A program made the position numbers and the translations under genes. This document shows positions 1-9,241 of a DNA stretch of 64,000 bases, piece after piece; the first letter of the stretch is position 1; the number at the start of each line of letters is the position of its first letter. Source of the DNA: JAGGAG01 sp964638035. Lineage in GTDB: Bacteria; Gemmatimonadota; Gemmatimonadetes; Gemmatimonadales; GWC2-71-9. The notes beneath the pieces were generated by a model. That model saw only the letters and a list, made by a program, of their open reading frames with translations. It searched no databases and was not told where the DNA came from. The stretch lies in contig CAZWXD010000003.1 in the NCBI GenBank assembly GCA_964638035.1, positions 107,517-171,516 of the forward strand, read 5' to 3'.

Positions 1-790
<790 letters not shown>

Positions 791-809
791 CCGAGGCAGG
801 GCGACCGAC

Positions 810-831
810 GGAGGGGGCGCGAGCCCCCTCC
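810..831 (+). terminator. Stem-loop terminator after dnaK
   Basis: A perfect 9-bp GC-rich stem (810-818 pairs with 823-831) closes a GCGA tetraloop, 20 nt after the dnaK stop. The downstream T content is modest (actcgtttc), so strict U-tract dependence is uncertain. Position and stability make a terminator likely. Confidence 0.75.
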
Positions 832-935
832 ACTCGTTTCAGCCTGCGACTTCCGCCCCGCTTCGGGCATCAGTATAGGATTCAGGGGGCGGCCATACCG
901 GCCCGCCCGTGACAATACCAGGGAAGGACCTTGCG

Positions 936-2537
936 ATGTCGGTGCGTTCCTCGAATTGGGTCAAGTTCGGCGGGTTGGTGGGGCTGGCGTTTGCCCTCGG
1001 GCTGCTCTTCGCCGGGTTGCTCGACCTGCCCAACCGGTCCACGGCGCAGCAGGCAGCTCCGGCTGGCCAGGCCGCGTTGCCGGCCAATGCCCCCGGGCAG
1101 GCCAATGCGCTGGCGGCGCTGCCACTGCAGAACCTCAGTGATGCCTTCGCCACGGTGGCCGAGACGGTGCGGCCGAGCGTGGTGTTCATTCGTTCGTCCA
1201 AGTCGGAGCGCTCGGCGCAGCAGGGCCGTGACCCGCGGATCCCCCAGGGTATGGAGCCATTCTTCCAGTTCCCCCGGCGCAACCGGCCCGAGTTCGACCA
1301 GGGAAGTGGCTCGGGCTTCATCGTGTCGGCGGACGGCTACATCCTCACGAACAACCATGTGGTCGAGGACGCCGACAAGGTGACGGTGCGACTGCTCGAC
1401 CGCCGCGAGTTCGACGCGAAGGTGGTGGGCACCGACCCGAACACCGACGTCGCGGTGCTCAAGATCGATGCGGCCAACCTCACCCCGGCGCTCCTGGGCG
1501 ACAGCGACAAGGAGCGGGTGGGCGAGTGGGTCCTGGCCATCGGCAACCCGCTTGGCGAGGGGCTCACCTTCACGGTGACCTCGGGGATCATCAGCGCCAA
1601 GGGCCGCACCCTGAACGGGCTGCAGCGCACCGACCTGACCATTTCGGACTTCATCCAGACCGACGCTGCCATCAACCCGGGCAACTCTGGTGGCCCGCTG
1701 GTGAACGTGAAGGGCGAGGTCATCGGGATCAACTCGGCCATCGCGAGCGAGACGGGGTTCTACTCGGGCTACGGCTTTGCCATCCCGATCAACATGGCGC
1801 GCGAGGTGATGACCCAGCTGATCGAAACCGGCAAGGTGCACCGCGCCGCGCTGGGCATCTCGATCGCCGAGGCCACGCCGGCGGACGCGAAGTACGTGGG
1901 GCTGAGCCAGCCCTACGGGGTGAAGGTGGCCGGCCTGACCGCCAACTCCGCGGCCCAGAAGGCGGGGCTGGAGGAGGGCGATATCATCATCGCGGTGGAT
2001 GGCCGCAAGGTGGAGCGCGTGGGCCAGCTGCAGCAGGTGGTGGGCTTCAAGAAGCCGGGCGAGACCGTGGCCGTCGAGGTGGCGCGCAAGGGTGGCGCCC
2101 GCAAGACGTTCAAGGTGCGCCTGCAGTCGCTGGACGAGGCACAGCGGCTCGCGCAGGGCGCCAACCCGAATGGCGGTCAGGATGAGGAAGCGCTGCCCGA
2201 GGGGACGGCCGACAACATCGCGTCGAGCCGGCTGGGCGTGCAGGTCGAAGGCCTTGGCGCCGATGACGCGCGGCAGATGGGACTCCCGGCAGGAACCGAG
2301 GGCGTCGTCGTGACTGACGTGACACCGGGTGGCCCCACCTGGGAGATCCTCCGGCCGGTGGGCAATGGCTTCGCCGACATCATCCTGTCGGTGGAGGGCC
2401 AGCCAGTGCGGAGCAGCGCGGAACTGCGGAAGGTGCTTCAGGACCAGAAGCCGGGGTCGGTGGTGACGCTCCGCATCCTCCGGGTGCTGCGGGGAGAGAC
2501 CCAGCGGCGGGTGGAGCGGGTGGAACTGGGGCAATAG
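936..2537 (+). CDS. htrA: HtrA/DegP-family periplasmic serine protease with two PDZ domains
   Basis: The protein (533 aa) is a trypsin-like serine protease of the HtrA/DegP/DegQ family, which degrades or refolds damaged envelope proteins. An N-terminal hydrophobic segment (about residues 10-30) followed by a Pro/Ala/Gln-rich linker fits a signal peptide or membrane anchor. The catalytic triad is complete: His141 (NNHVV), Asp171 (NTDVAVLK) and Ser251 in GNSGGPL. Two PDZ domains follow, at about residues 315-410 and 430-530. The start at 936 is preferred over an in-frame GTG at 909 because a gggaagga ribosome-binding site lies just upstream of it. The gene follows dnaK and ends at a strong bidirectional terminator. 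Confidence 0.95.
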   Translation: MSVRSSNWVKFGGLVGLAFALGLLFAGLLDLPNRSTAQQAAPAGQAALPANAPGQANALAALPLQNLSDAFATVAETVRPSVVFIRSSKSERSAQQGRDPRIPQGMEPFFQFPRRNRPEFDQGSGSGFIVSADGYILTNNHVVEDADKVTVRLLDRREFDAKVVGTDPNTDVAVLKIDAANLTPALLGDSDKERVGEWVLAIGNPLGEGLTFTVTSGIISAKGRTLNGLQRTDLTISDFIQTDAAINPGNSGGPLVNVKGEVIGINSAIASETGFYSGYGFAIPINMAREVMTQLIETGKVHRAALGISIAEATPADAKYVGLSQPYGVKVAGLTANSAAQKAGLEEGDIIIAVDGRKVERVGQLQQVVGFKKPGETVAVEVARKGGARKTFKVRLQSLDEAQRLAQGANPNGGQDEEALPEGTADNIASSRLGVQVEGLGADDARQMGLPAGTEGVVVTDVTPGGPTWEILRPVGNGFADIILSVEGQPVRSSAELRKVLQDQKPGSVVTLRILRVLRGETQRRVERVELGQ

Positions 2538-2562
2538 CAGGCGGTATGGCGTGACGTGTGAC

Positions 2563-2590
2563 GAAGGGGCGGCCGGGTGGCCGCCCCTTC
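2563..2590. terminator. Bidirectional terminator between convergent htrA and porin genes
   Basis: A 12-bp GC-rich inverted repeat (2563-2574 with 2579-2590) has a 4-nt loop. It lies between two genes that converge, with A-rich and T-rich flanks on the stem ends, so it can serve both strands. Confidence 0.8.
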
Positions 2591-2633
2591 TGTCATGGTT
2601 CCGGGCCTGCCATTCACGGGCAGTCGCGGCCTG

Positions 2634-3938
2634 CTACTTCCCCCCGATCGTGAAGGAGTAGTTCCACTTGCCCGAGAACTGGAGGCGGAACCCATCGCTG
2701 GTGAACCCATCTGCGAAGTTCTCCCGCCGGATGTACTGGACCTCGGGACCGAACAGCAGCGCCGGCACCGGGTGCCAGAGAATGTTCGTCAGGGCGTAGT
2801 GCCCGCTGTGAAAGGCCTCCGGCAGCTGGCCATCGAGGTTGTCGATTCCCAGGTACGACCAACCAATGGTGCTTGTCCACCGCGGGTTCCAGTACACGTC
2901 GTAGAACGCCGTGAGGCCGAGCACCGGGAGCATCTTGCCGACCAGGGGCTGTGCTGGGTCGTTCACGTTCTCCTGCACCGCGAGGTCGAAGGGGGCGTCG
3001 TTCATGTAGTCCTCGACCCCCGCACCGTAGGCCGCCCCGAGGCGGAGGGTGCCGAACGTCCCCGTGTTGATCGCGGAAGTCAGGTTGAAGCCCCATCGCA
3101 CCGCATCGCCGGAGAGGTCCTCGGTGCGGGACGGGTCGCCCAGGTCGTCCCACCTGGCATACCCGACCACCGCACCCAGCTCGACATAGAACTTCGGCCA
3201 GCCGACGTGGACCTGGCCGGTCAGGTCCGGCACGGGATAGCGAGCCTCGACGTTGGCAATCTCGGGGCGCTCCGAGAAGCGTCCGAGGTCCGCCGAGACA
3301 CCCGGGGCCTCGAGAGCGAAGGCGAGCCATGCCTTGGTTGGGCCTTGCCGCTGCTGGTTCCTCGGGTTGCGCGGGTCCCGTTCCGAGCGGATCTCGGGGC
3401 GTTCCTTCCAGATGGGTGTCCAGCGGAACTGCGGGTTCCGCACGAAGACCATGCCGCTCGGGCCCCAGTAGTCGAGCGAGTTCGGGAACATGTCGATGTT
3501 CATGAACAGGGTGTGCGTCTGACCGAACAGGAACTCGTTCACCTCCACGAACGCATGGCGAAGCCGGATGGTGGTGAGGCCCGCGTCGGGTCCCACACCG
3601 AACATGTCGATCTCGAACTGTGCCTTGATCTCGCCGAACGACGTGGGCACCCTCGGCTTGATGCCGATGCGAGACTGGCGCACGCTCAGGTAGAAGTTGC
3701 CCGGCTTGCCGAACTGGTCCTTGTAGGCCGGGAGCCGGGTGGGCCGCGCCGCATCGGCCCAGTCAGGCTCAATGCCGGTGCCGTCGGCGATCCCGTCGGC
3801 CATGATGAAGCCGTAGAGCTCAACACTGGGCTTCGCCTGCGCCGAGTCCTCCTGCCCGGCCAGGGGCGCGGGGAGGAGCATGCAGGCAGCAGCCACACAC
3901 AGCGCGCTCGATGCGCGCCTTGCCGATGGGTACACCAT
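2634..3938 (-). CDS. DcaP-like outer-membrane porin
   Basis: A 434-residue exported protein. A signal peptide ends around residue 28 (PLAG before QEDS), and the mature part consists of alternating amphipathic strands rich in aromatic residues, ending SFTIGGK. The sequence resembles the DcaP-like porin family (for example SVRQSRIGIKP near residue 84 and the following FEID strand), known for uptake of dicarboxylates and other small anions. A strong ggaggaaacc ribosome-binding site supports the ATG at 3938. The gene diverges from the serine dehydratase gene across 237 bp, so a shared regulatory region and a role in supplying substrates to that pathway are plausible but inferred. The substrate cannot be read from the sequence. 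Confidence 0.8.
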   Translation of the reverse strand: MVYPSARRASSALCVAAACMLLPAPLAGQEDSAQAKPSVELYGFIMADGIADGTGIEPDWADAARPTRLPAYKDQFGKPGNFYLSVRQSRIGIKPRVPTSFGEIKAQFEIDMFGVGPDAGLTTIRLRHAFVEVNEFLFGQTHTLFMNIDMFPNSLDYWGPSGMVFVRNPQFRWTPIWKERPEIRSERDPRNPRNQQRQGPTKAWLAFALEAPGVSADLGRFSERPEIANVEARYPVPDLTGQVHVGWPKFYVELGAVVGYARWDDLGDPSRTEDLSGDAVRWGFNLTSAINTGTFGTLRLGAAYGAGVEDYMNDAPFDLAVQENVNDPAQPLVGKMLPVLGLTAFYDVYWNPRWTSTIGWSYLGIDNLDGQLPEAFHSGHYALTNILWHPVPALLFGPEVQYIRRENFADGFTSDGFRLQFSGKWNYSFTIGGK

Positions 3939-4175
3939 GGTTTCCTCCCCGGCATAGGGTGCATTCAGGTTCGGACAGAGGTGCCGCGCGGGGTCCCTGA
4001 GGGTGGCCGCTCCACCAGCGCCCGGAAACTTACGGCTGAGACAAACCTACCCTGGCCCCTGGGAACACCTTGCCGGAGCCTGAAGGACAATGTTCAGGCT
4101 GGCACCAGCCCCCCAGGTCCGCATATTCTACTGCCACGTGTGCGCCGGACCACACCCTGACTGATCGGAGGCCCC

Positions 4176-5783
4176 ATGTCAACAGGCAATGAGGACAACA
4201 GGTTGACCGGAGAAGACGTGCTCCTGTGCGACGCCCCCGAGGGAGTGGACCGGCGGACCTTCATGATGCGCTCGGCCATGATCGGCGCCGTGGCAGTGCT
4301 CTCAGGCTGCAAGTCCCCGACGCCGAAGGAAACCGCGCAGCGGGCGGCCTCGGCACCGCCCACCCCGCCCGCGACCCAGCTGTCCGACAGCCTGCAGGTG
4401 GTCCAGCGATCCAAGGGCCCGATCATGACCACCCTGGAGGAGTTCTACAAGGTGGGGCCCGGCCCCTCGAGTTCACACACCATCGGGCCGATGCGGATCA
4501 CCTACGACTTCTACCAGCGCTGCACCAAGCTGCCGGCCGACCAGCTCGCCAGGGCCACGGCCCTCAAGGTCCACCTGTACGGAAGCCTGAGCGCCACCGG
4601 CAAGGGCCACGGAACGGAACGCGCCGCACTGGCAGGGATCATCGGCAAGGAGCCGGCGACCATCGACCCGAAGTTCCTGGATGACCTGGCGGTCCGGCCG
4701 GACCAGACATTCCCGGTCACGCTGGGAAGCAGCACCTTCAATGCCTCGCTCGCGGACGTCATCTACGACGCCCCCAAGGGCGACTTCCCGCACCCGAACA
4801 CGATGACCTGTCGGCTCATGGCCGGAGACCAGGTGCTGCTGGAGCTGGAGTACTACTCGGTGGGCGGGGGGTTCATCGAGTGGAAGGGCTACACCCCCCC
4901 TAAGAAGGGCCAGCCGAAGTACCCCTACTCCACGATGAAGGAACTGCAGGCACACGCCACGAAGCGCAACCTCACGTTTGCGCAGGTGGCAATGGCCAAC
5001 GAGGTGTCGGTCTCGGGCAAGAGCGAGGCCGAGATCAACGCTTTCCTCGACAAGATCGCGACCGCGATGGTGAACATCGTGAAGTCAGGCCTGGCGGCTC
5101 CGCCCTCGGTGCTTCCGGGGCCCATCAAGCTGAAGACCAAGGCGGGAGAGGTCTACAAGCGGGCCATGGACGACGAGTATGTGACCCAGAGGGGGGTGGG
5201 GGTGGTGGCGGCCTATGCCCTGGCGGGCTCCGAGGAGAACGCACGGGGACACCTGGTCGTGACGGCCCCCACCGGTGGCTCGGCCGGTGTCATGCCCGCA
5301 CTGGTGCACGTGCTGGGCGAGGGTGGCCGGAAGCTTCCGCCGCAGCGAATCCGCGAGGGGCTCCTGGCTGGTGCGGTGATCGGCTATCTCTGCAAGCACA
5401 ACGCGACGCTGGCCGGCGCCGAGGGGGGCTGCCAGGCCGAGATCGGGGTGGCCTCCGCCATGGGGGCTGCGCTCATCGCCCAGGCCCACGGCATGGACCA
5501 CCAGGTCATCGCCAACGCTGCGGAGTCGTCACTGGAGCACCACCTGGGCATGACCTGCGACCCGGTCGCCGGCTTCGTGCAGGTTCCCTGCATCGAGCGA
5601 TGCGCCTACGGAGCCGTGAAGTCCTGGACCGGGTTCATGATCGCCAGCAACGAGATCCCGGTCGACCGCCGGGTTGACTTCGATACCACGGTCACGGCCA
5701 TGGCGCTCACTGCAAGGGAGATGAACGGCAAGTACAAGGAGACGTCCGAGGGCGGCCTCGCAGTATCGCTCGTGCTCTGCTGA
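4176..5783 (+). CDS. sdaA: L-serine dehydratase (iron-sulfur, single-chain) with Tat-lipoprotein leader
   Basis: L-serine ammonia-lyase converts L-serine to pyruvate and ammonia with a [4Fe-4S] cluster. The substrate-site signature GPGPSSSHT lies near residue 91. Cys419, Cys461 and Cys472 keep the 42- and 11-residue spacing of the cluster ligands in characterised enzymes. The protein ends in Cys535, matching the 'tail-in-mouth' C-terminal ligand known for this family. The oddity is the N-terminus: residues 25-45 form a twin-arginine motif (DRRTFMM), a hydrophobic stretch and a lipobox (LSGC45), which predicts Tat export and lipid anchoring. Family members normally begin near residue 84, where an internal ATG (4425) preceded by aaggg is present, so a cytoplasmic form could also be made. 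The main start has ggaggcccc upstream. It heads an apparent operon with the MFS, phosphotransacylase, ackA and pfl genes. Confidence 0.93.
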   Translation: MSTGNEDNRLTGEDVLLCDAPEGVDRRTFMMRSAMIGAVAVLSGCKSPTPKETAQRAASAPPTPPATQLSDSLQVVQRSKGPIMTTLEEFYKVGPGPSSSHTIGPMRITYDFYQRCTKLPADQLARATALKVHLYGSLSATGKGHGTERAALAGIIGKEPATIDPKFLDDLAVRPDQTFPVTLGSSTFNASLADVIYDAPKGDFPHPNTMTCRLMAGDQVLLELEYYSVGGGFIEWKGYTPPKKGQPKYPYSTMKELQAHATKRNLTFAQVAMANEVSVSGKSEAEINAFLDKIATAMVNIVKSGLAAPPSVLPGPIKLKTKAGEVYKRAMDDEYVTQRGVGVVAAYALAGSEENARGHLVVTAPTGGSAGVMPALVHVLGEGGRKLPPQRIREGLLAGAVIGYLCKHNATLAGAEGGCQAEIGVASAMGAALIAQAHGMDHQVIANAAESSLEHHLGMTCDPVAGFVQVPCIERCAYGAVKSWTGFMIASNEIPVDRRVDFDTTVTAMALTAREMNGKYKETSEGGLAVSLVLC

Positions 5784-5790
5784 GCGCTGC

Positions 5791-7083
5791 ATGGTGAGGG
5801 CGACAGGCGCCGGCGCGCCCGGCACCGCGAGGGATGCGGCCGGGCACGCCGTGGTGATCGCGTGGCTGGCCGCTGCCGTTTTCTTCTTCTACCAGTACGC
5901 CCTCCGCTCGGCACCCGCGGTGATGCTGCCGCAACTGTCCGGGGGGTTCGGCATGGGGTCGGCAGCGGTGGCATCGCTGGTCGGGCTGTTCTACGCCGGC
6001 TATGCACCCTTCAGCCTCGTGGCGGGCGTCGCGACGGACCGGCTCGGCCCACGGCGCGTGGTGCCCGCGGCTGCCCTGGCGGTGGGTGCCGGCGCCCTGC
6101 TCTTCGCCACGGGTAACGCCGCCCTCGGGGGCCTGGGTCGCGCCCTGCAGGGCGCGGGAGGGGCGTTTGCGCTCGTCGGTGCGGTGTCCATCGCGGTGGC
6201 CCACCTTCCGGCCAGCCGCGCCGCGACGATCATCGGTGCCACCCAGATGTTCGGGATGGCAGGTGGCGCCGTGGGCCAGTTTGCGGTGGGACCGCTCCTC
6301 GCGGCCGGCGTTGCATGGAGCGCACTCTGGGCGGGGATGGGCGGCATGGGGCTCGTCCTGTGCGGCGTGCTGCTCCTGCTCCTTCCGCGCGATCCGGTCG
6401 CGTCCCCCCGGTCCGGCTGGTTTCGCGACGCGCTCTCCGACCTCGCCCGGGTGCTGCGGAACCCGCAGTCCCTCCTGTGTGGCGCGATTGCCGGGCTGCT
6501 GTTCGTTCCCACGACGATCTTCGACATGACCTGGGGTGTGCGCTACCTGCAGGAGGGGCGTGGGTTCGACTACACCGAGGCCGTGCTCCGCTCCGCGATG
6601 GTGCCAGCCGGATGGATCATCGGGAGCCCCCTGCTCGGGCACCTGTCGGACCGGATCGGACGACGCAAGCCCGTCATGATCGCGGCCGCCATGGGCCTGA
6701 TGGCCAGCATGGCGTGGGCCCTCCACGGCAGCAGCACGGCGCTCCCGCCCTATGTAGTGGGCCTCTTCATGGGCATCGCCTCGGGCGCGGCGATGCTCAC
6801 GTACACCGTGAGCAAGGAGAGCAACCCGGCGCGCCTGAACGGCACGTCCACCGGTGTCATCAACTTCCTGAACTTCAGTGTCAGCGCCATGCTCGGCCCC
6901 CTCTTCGCGCGCCGCCTCGCCCGGAGTGCACCGGCCGGCACCCTCGACCTGGGTGCCTGGCAGGCGACCTTCGCCCCCCTGCTGTGGGGGGTCGGCATCG
7001 CGATCATCCTCACCTTCCTGCTCCGGGAGACGGGCCCCGCGGTGTCGCCGCCGGTCGCCGCCCCGGCGGAGACCCCGACATGA
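5791..7083 (+). CDS. Major facilitator superfamily transporter
   Basis: A 430-residue inner-membrane protein with about twelve hydrophobic segments and the MFS loop 2-3 motif (GVATDRLGPRR, with a repeat GHLSDRIGRRK in the second half). It starts 8 nt after the serine dehydratase stop and its stop overlaps the next gene by 4 nt (ATGA), so it is cotranscribed with the fermentation genes. The substrate is not recognisable. Context suggests serine, pyruvate, formate or acetate. The overall style resembles the nitrate/sugar-phosphate-like MFS groups rather than drug exporters. Confidence 0.88.
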   Translation: MVRATGAGAPGTARDAAGHAVVIAWLAAAVFFFYQYALRSAPAVMLPQLSGGFGMGSAAVASLVGLFYAGYAPFSLVAGVATDRLGPRRVVPAAALAVGAGALLFATGNAALGGLGRALQGAGGAFALVGAVSIAVAHLPASRAATIIGATQMFGMAGGAVGQFAVGPLLAAGVAWSALWAGMGGMGLVLCGVLLLLLPRDPVASPRSGWFRDALSDLARVLRNPQSLLCGAIAGLLFVPTTIFDMTWGVRYLQEGRGFDYTEAVLRSAMVPAGWIIGSPLLGHLSDRIGRRKPVMIAAAMGLMASMAWALHGSSTALPPYVVGLFMGIASGAAMLTYTVSKESNPARLNGTSTGVINFLNFSVSAMLGPLFARRLARSAPAGTLDLGAWQATFAPLLWGVGIAIILTFLLRETGPAVSPPVAAPAETPT

Positions 7084-8024
7084 GTGGCACCGGCAAGTAC
7101 GAGCAACTCCTGGCACGCTGCGCAGGCCTGGCCCCAGTCCCCACCGCCGTGGCTTGGCCCTGCGACGCGACCTCGCTCGAGGGGGCCATGGATGCCGCGG
7201 AGCAGGGCCTCATCCATCCGATCCTCGTGGGCCCCGCGGACAGGATCCGGGAGGTCGCCCAGGCGCACGGCATCGACCTCTCCCGCGCGGAGATGGTCGA
7301 GGCGGGCGACAGCCATGCTGCGGCAACCCGGGCCGTGGCGCTGGTCCGTGAGGGCAAGGCCGAGCTGCTGATGAAGGGAAGCCTCCATTCGGATGAGCTG
7401 CTGGGGGCGGTGGTGGCACGCGAGACCGGGCTTCGCACCGGCCGGCGCCTGAGCCACGCGTTCATCATGGATGTGCCGACCTATCACAAGGTCCTCGTCG
7501 TCACCGACGCCGCGATCAACATCGCACCGACGCTCGAGGAGAAGGCCGACATTGCACAGAACGCCATCGACCTCGTGCGGACGTTCGGGGTGGAGCGACC
7601 CAAGGTGGCCATCCTCGCCGCGGTGGAGACCGTCACGACCCGGATGCCGGCGACGATCGACGCTGCTGCGCTCTGCAAGATGGCGGAGCGCGGCCAGGTC
7701 ACCGGCGGGGCGCTCGACGGGCCCCTGGCGTTCGACAACGCGATCAGCCGGGAGGCGGCGGCCATCAAGGGCATCACGTCCGATGTCGCGGGGGATCCCG
7801 ACATCCTGCTGGCCCCCGACCTCGAGTCCGGCAACATGATGGCAAAGCAACTGACCTTCCTGGCCAATGCGGACAGCGCGGGCCTCGTGCTGGGAGCGCG
7901 TGTGCCCGTGATCCTCACGAGCCGGGCCGACAGTGTCCGGTCGCGCATCGCCAGCTGCGCCGTGGGTGTCCTGTCGGCGCACGCCCGCCGCAACCCGGCA
8001 TCCCCGTCGCGGAAGAAGGCATGA
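7080..8024 (+). CDS. Phosphate acyltransferase (short Pta/Ptb type)
   Basis: The 314-residue protein matches the phosphate acetyl/butyryltransferase family: KGSLHSDELLGAV, the HAFIMDVP segment, the TDAAINI segment, and PDLESGNMMAKQL near the C-terminus. It would exchange the CoA of an acyl-CoA for phosphate. Paired directly with acetate kinase (its stop overlaps the ackA start) and placed before pyruvate formate-lyase, the expected reaction is acetyl-CoA plus phosphate to acetyl phosphate. Short stand-alone forms of this family may also act on butyryl- or propionyl-CoA, so the acyl preference is uncertain. The ATG at 7080 overlaps the MFS stop (ATGA), which indicates translational coupling. 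Confidence 0.9.
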   Translation: MSGTGKYEQLLARCAGLAPVPTAVAWPCDATSLEGAMDAAEQGLIHPILVGPADRIREVAQAHGIDLSRAEMVEAGDSHAAATRAVALVREGKAELLMKGSLHSDELLGAVVARETGLRTGRRLSHAFIMDVPTYHKVLVVTDAAINIAPTLEEKADIAQNAIDLVRTFGVERPKVAILAAVETVTTRMPATIDAAALCKMAERGQVTGGALDGPLAFDNAISREAAAIKGITSDVAGDPDILLAPDLESGNMMAKQLTFLANADSAGLVLGARVPVILTSRADSVRSRIASCAVGVLSAHARRNPASPSRKKA

Positions 8025-9241
8025 CCGACACCGCGCTGGTGCTCAACGCCGGCTCCTCGAGCCTCAAGTTCGCGGTGTACGCCCGGGATGCGGGCTCGGC
8101 CTGGCGGATCGATGCGCGCGGCCAGGTGGACGGGATCGGCAGTCGGCCACGCCTCGCGGCCCGTGACGGGTCGGGAACCGTCCTGGTCGACGAGGCACTG
8201 GCCCGCTCCGTAGCCGACGCCCGGGCTGCCCTCGCCGTCCTCGCCACCTGGCTCCGCCACCAGTTCCCCCGGTCGAGCGTGGTCGCCGTGGGGCACCGCG
8301 TCGTGCATGGGGGAGCGCAGTTCCCCGGGCCCCGCGTCGTCACGCCGGGGGACCTCGATGCCCTCCGGACGCTCATCCCCCTCGCCCCGCTGCACCAGCC
8401 ACACAACATCGCAGCCATCGAGGCGGTAGCGGCGCAGCTCCCTGGCGTGCCCCAGGTGGCCTGCTTCGACACCAGCTTCCACCGGGGCCAGCCCGCCGTC
8501 GCACAGCTCGTTCCCCTGCCCGCGTCGGTGCGTGACGCCGGCGTCCAGCGGTACGGCTTTCACGGGCTCTCCTACGAGTACATCGCCTCGGTCCTCCCGG
8601 AGGTGGCCCCCGCCATTGCCGACCGCCGCGTCATCGTGGCGCACCTCGGCAGCGGGGCGAGCCTGTGCGCCCTGCGTGGCCGGAAGAGCGTGGACAGCAC
8701 CCTGGGCTTTACCGCCCTCGACGGCCTCTGCATGGGGACGCGGCCTGGCGCGGTGGACCCGGGCGTCATCCTGCACCTCTTCCAGGCCATGAAGCTCGAC
8801 GTCGCCGCCGTGGAGGACATGCTCTACCGGCAGTCGGGCCTCCTCGGCATCTCCGGCAGGAGCAACGACATGCGGCTGCTGCTCGAGTCCAGCGACCCGG
8901 GCTCGCAGCTCGCGGTGGAGTACTTCGTCTACCAGGCAGCCAGGCAGATGGGCGCCATGGCCGCCGCCCTGGGCGGCGTGGACGGGCTGGTCTTCACCGC
9001 AGGCATCGGCGAGCACTCCGCCGAGGTCCGGCGCCGCATCTGCCAGGCGTCCGCCTGGCTGGGCCTCGCGCTGGACGACGACGCCAACGGGCGGCATGGA
9101 CCGCGCATCTCGAGCGCGACCAGCGCCATCGAGGCGTGGGTCATCCCGACCGACGAGGAACTGATGATCGCGCGGCACACGGCCGCGCTGCTCGGACTCG
9201 ACAGCAAGGCGCCCGCACGCGCGCACCGGAGGAATCCATGA
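8021..9241 (+). CDS. ackA: Acetate kinase
   Basis: Acetate kinase (406 aa, normal length) transfers phosphate from acetyl phosphate to ADP, giving acetate and ATP. The N-terminal signature NAGSSSLKF (residues 6-14), the catalytic-region FDTSFH and RYGFHGLSYEY segments, the phosphate-binding HLGSGASLCA and the GIGEHS segment near the C-terminus are all present. The gene overlaps the upstream phosphate acyltransferase and the downstream pflB by 4 nt each, so the three are translated as a coupled unit. Confidence 0.96.
   Translation: MTDTALVLNAGSSSLKFAVYARDAGSAWRIDARGQVDGIGSRPRLAARDGSGTVLVDEALARSVADARAALAVLATWLRHQFPRSSVVAVGHRVVHGGAQFPGPRVVTPGDLDALRTLIPLAPLHQPHNIAAIEAVAAQLPGVPQVACFDTSFHRGQPAVAQLVPLPASVRDAGVQRYGFHGLSYEYIASVLPEVAPAIADRRVIVAHLGSGASLCALRGRKSVDSTLGFTALDGLCMGTRPGAVDPGVILHLFQAMKLDVAAVEDMLYRQSGLLGISGRSNDMRLLLESSDPGSQLAVEYFVYQAARQMGAMAAALGGVDGLVFTAGIGEHSAEVRRRICQASAWLGLALDDDANGRHGPRISSATSAIEAWVIPTDEELMIARHTAALLGLDSKAPARAHRRNP

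Noticed and set aside
909..935. GTG start for htrA
   Set aside because: The sequence before the ATG at 936 is a good ribosome-binding site, and the extra nine residues add charged residues before the signal segment.
882..2534. A 550-codon open frame on the minus strand opposite htrA
   Set aside because: It is a mirror frame of a real gene in high-GC DNA; the product is His/Arg/Ala-rich without domains. Similar long antisense frames opposite trigger factor/ClpX, the TonB receptor, PilB, GlmS and MrpA were rejected for the same reason.
8665..9237. Upstream extension of pflB inside ackA
   Set aside because: The frame is open by chance; the ribosome-binding site and 4-nt overlap fix the start at 9238, and the extension is not PFL-like.
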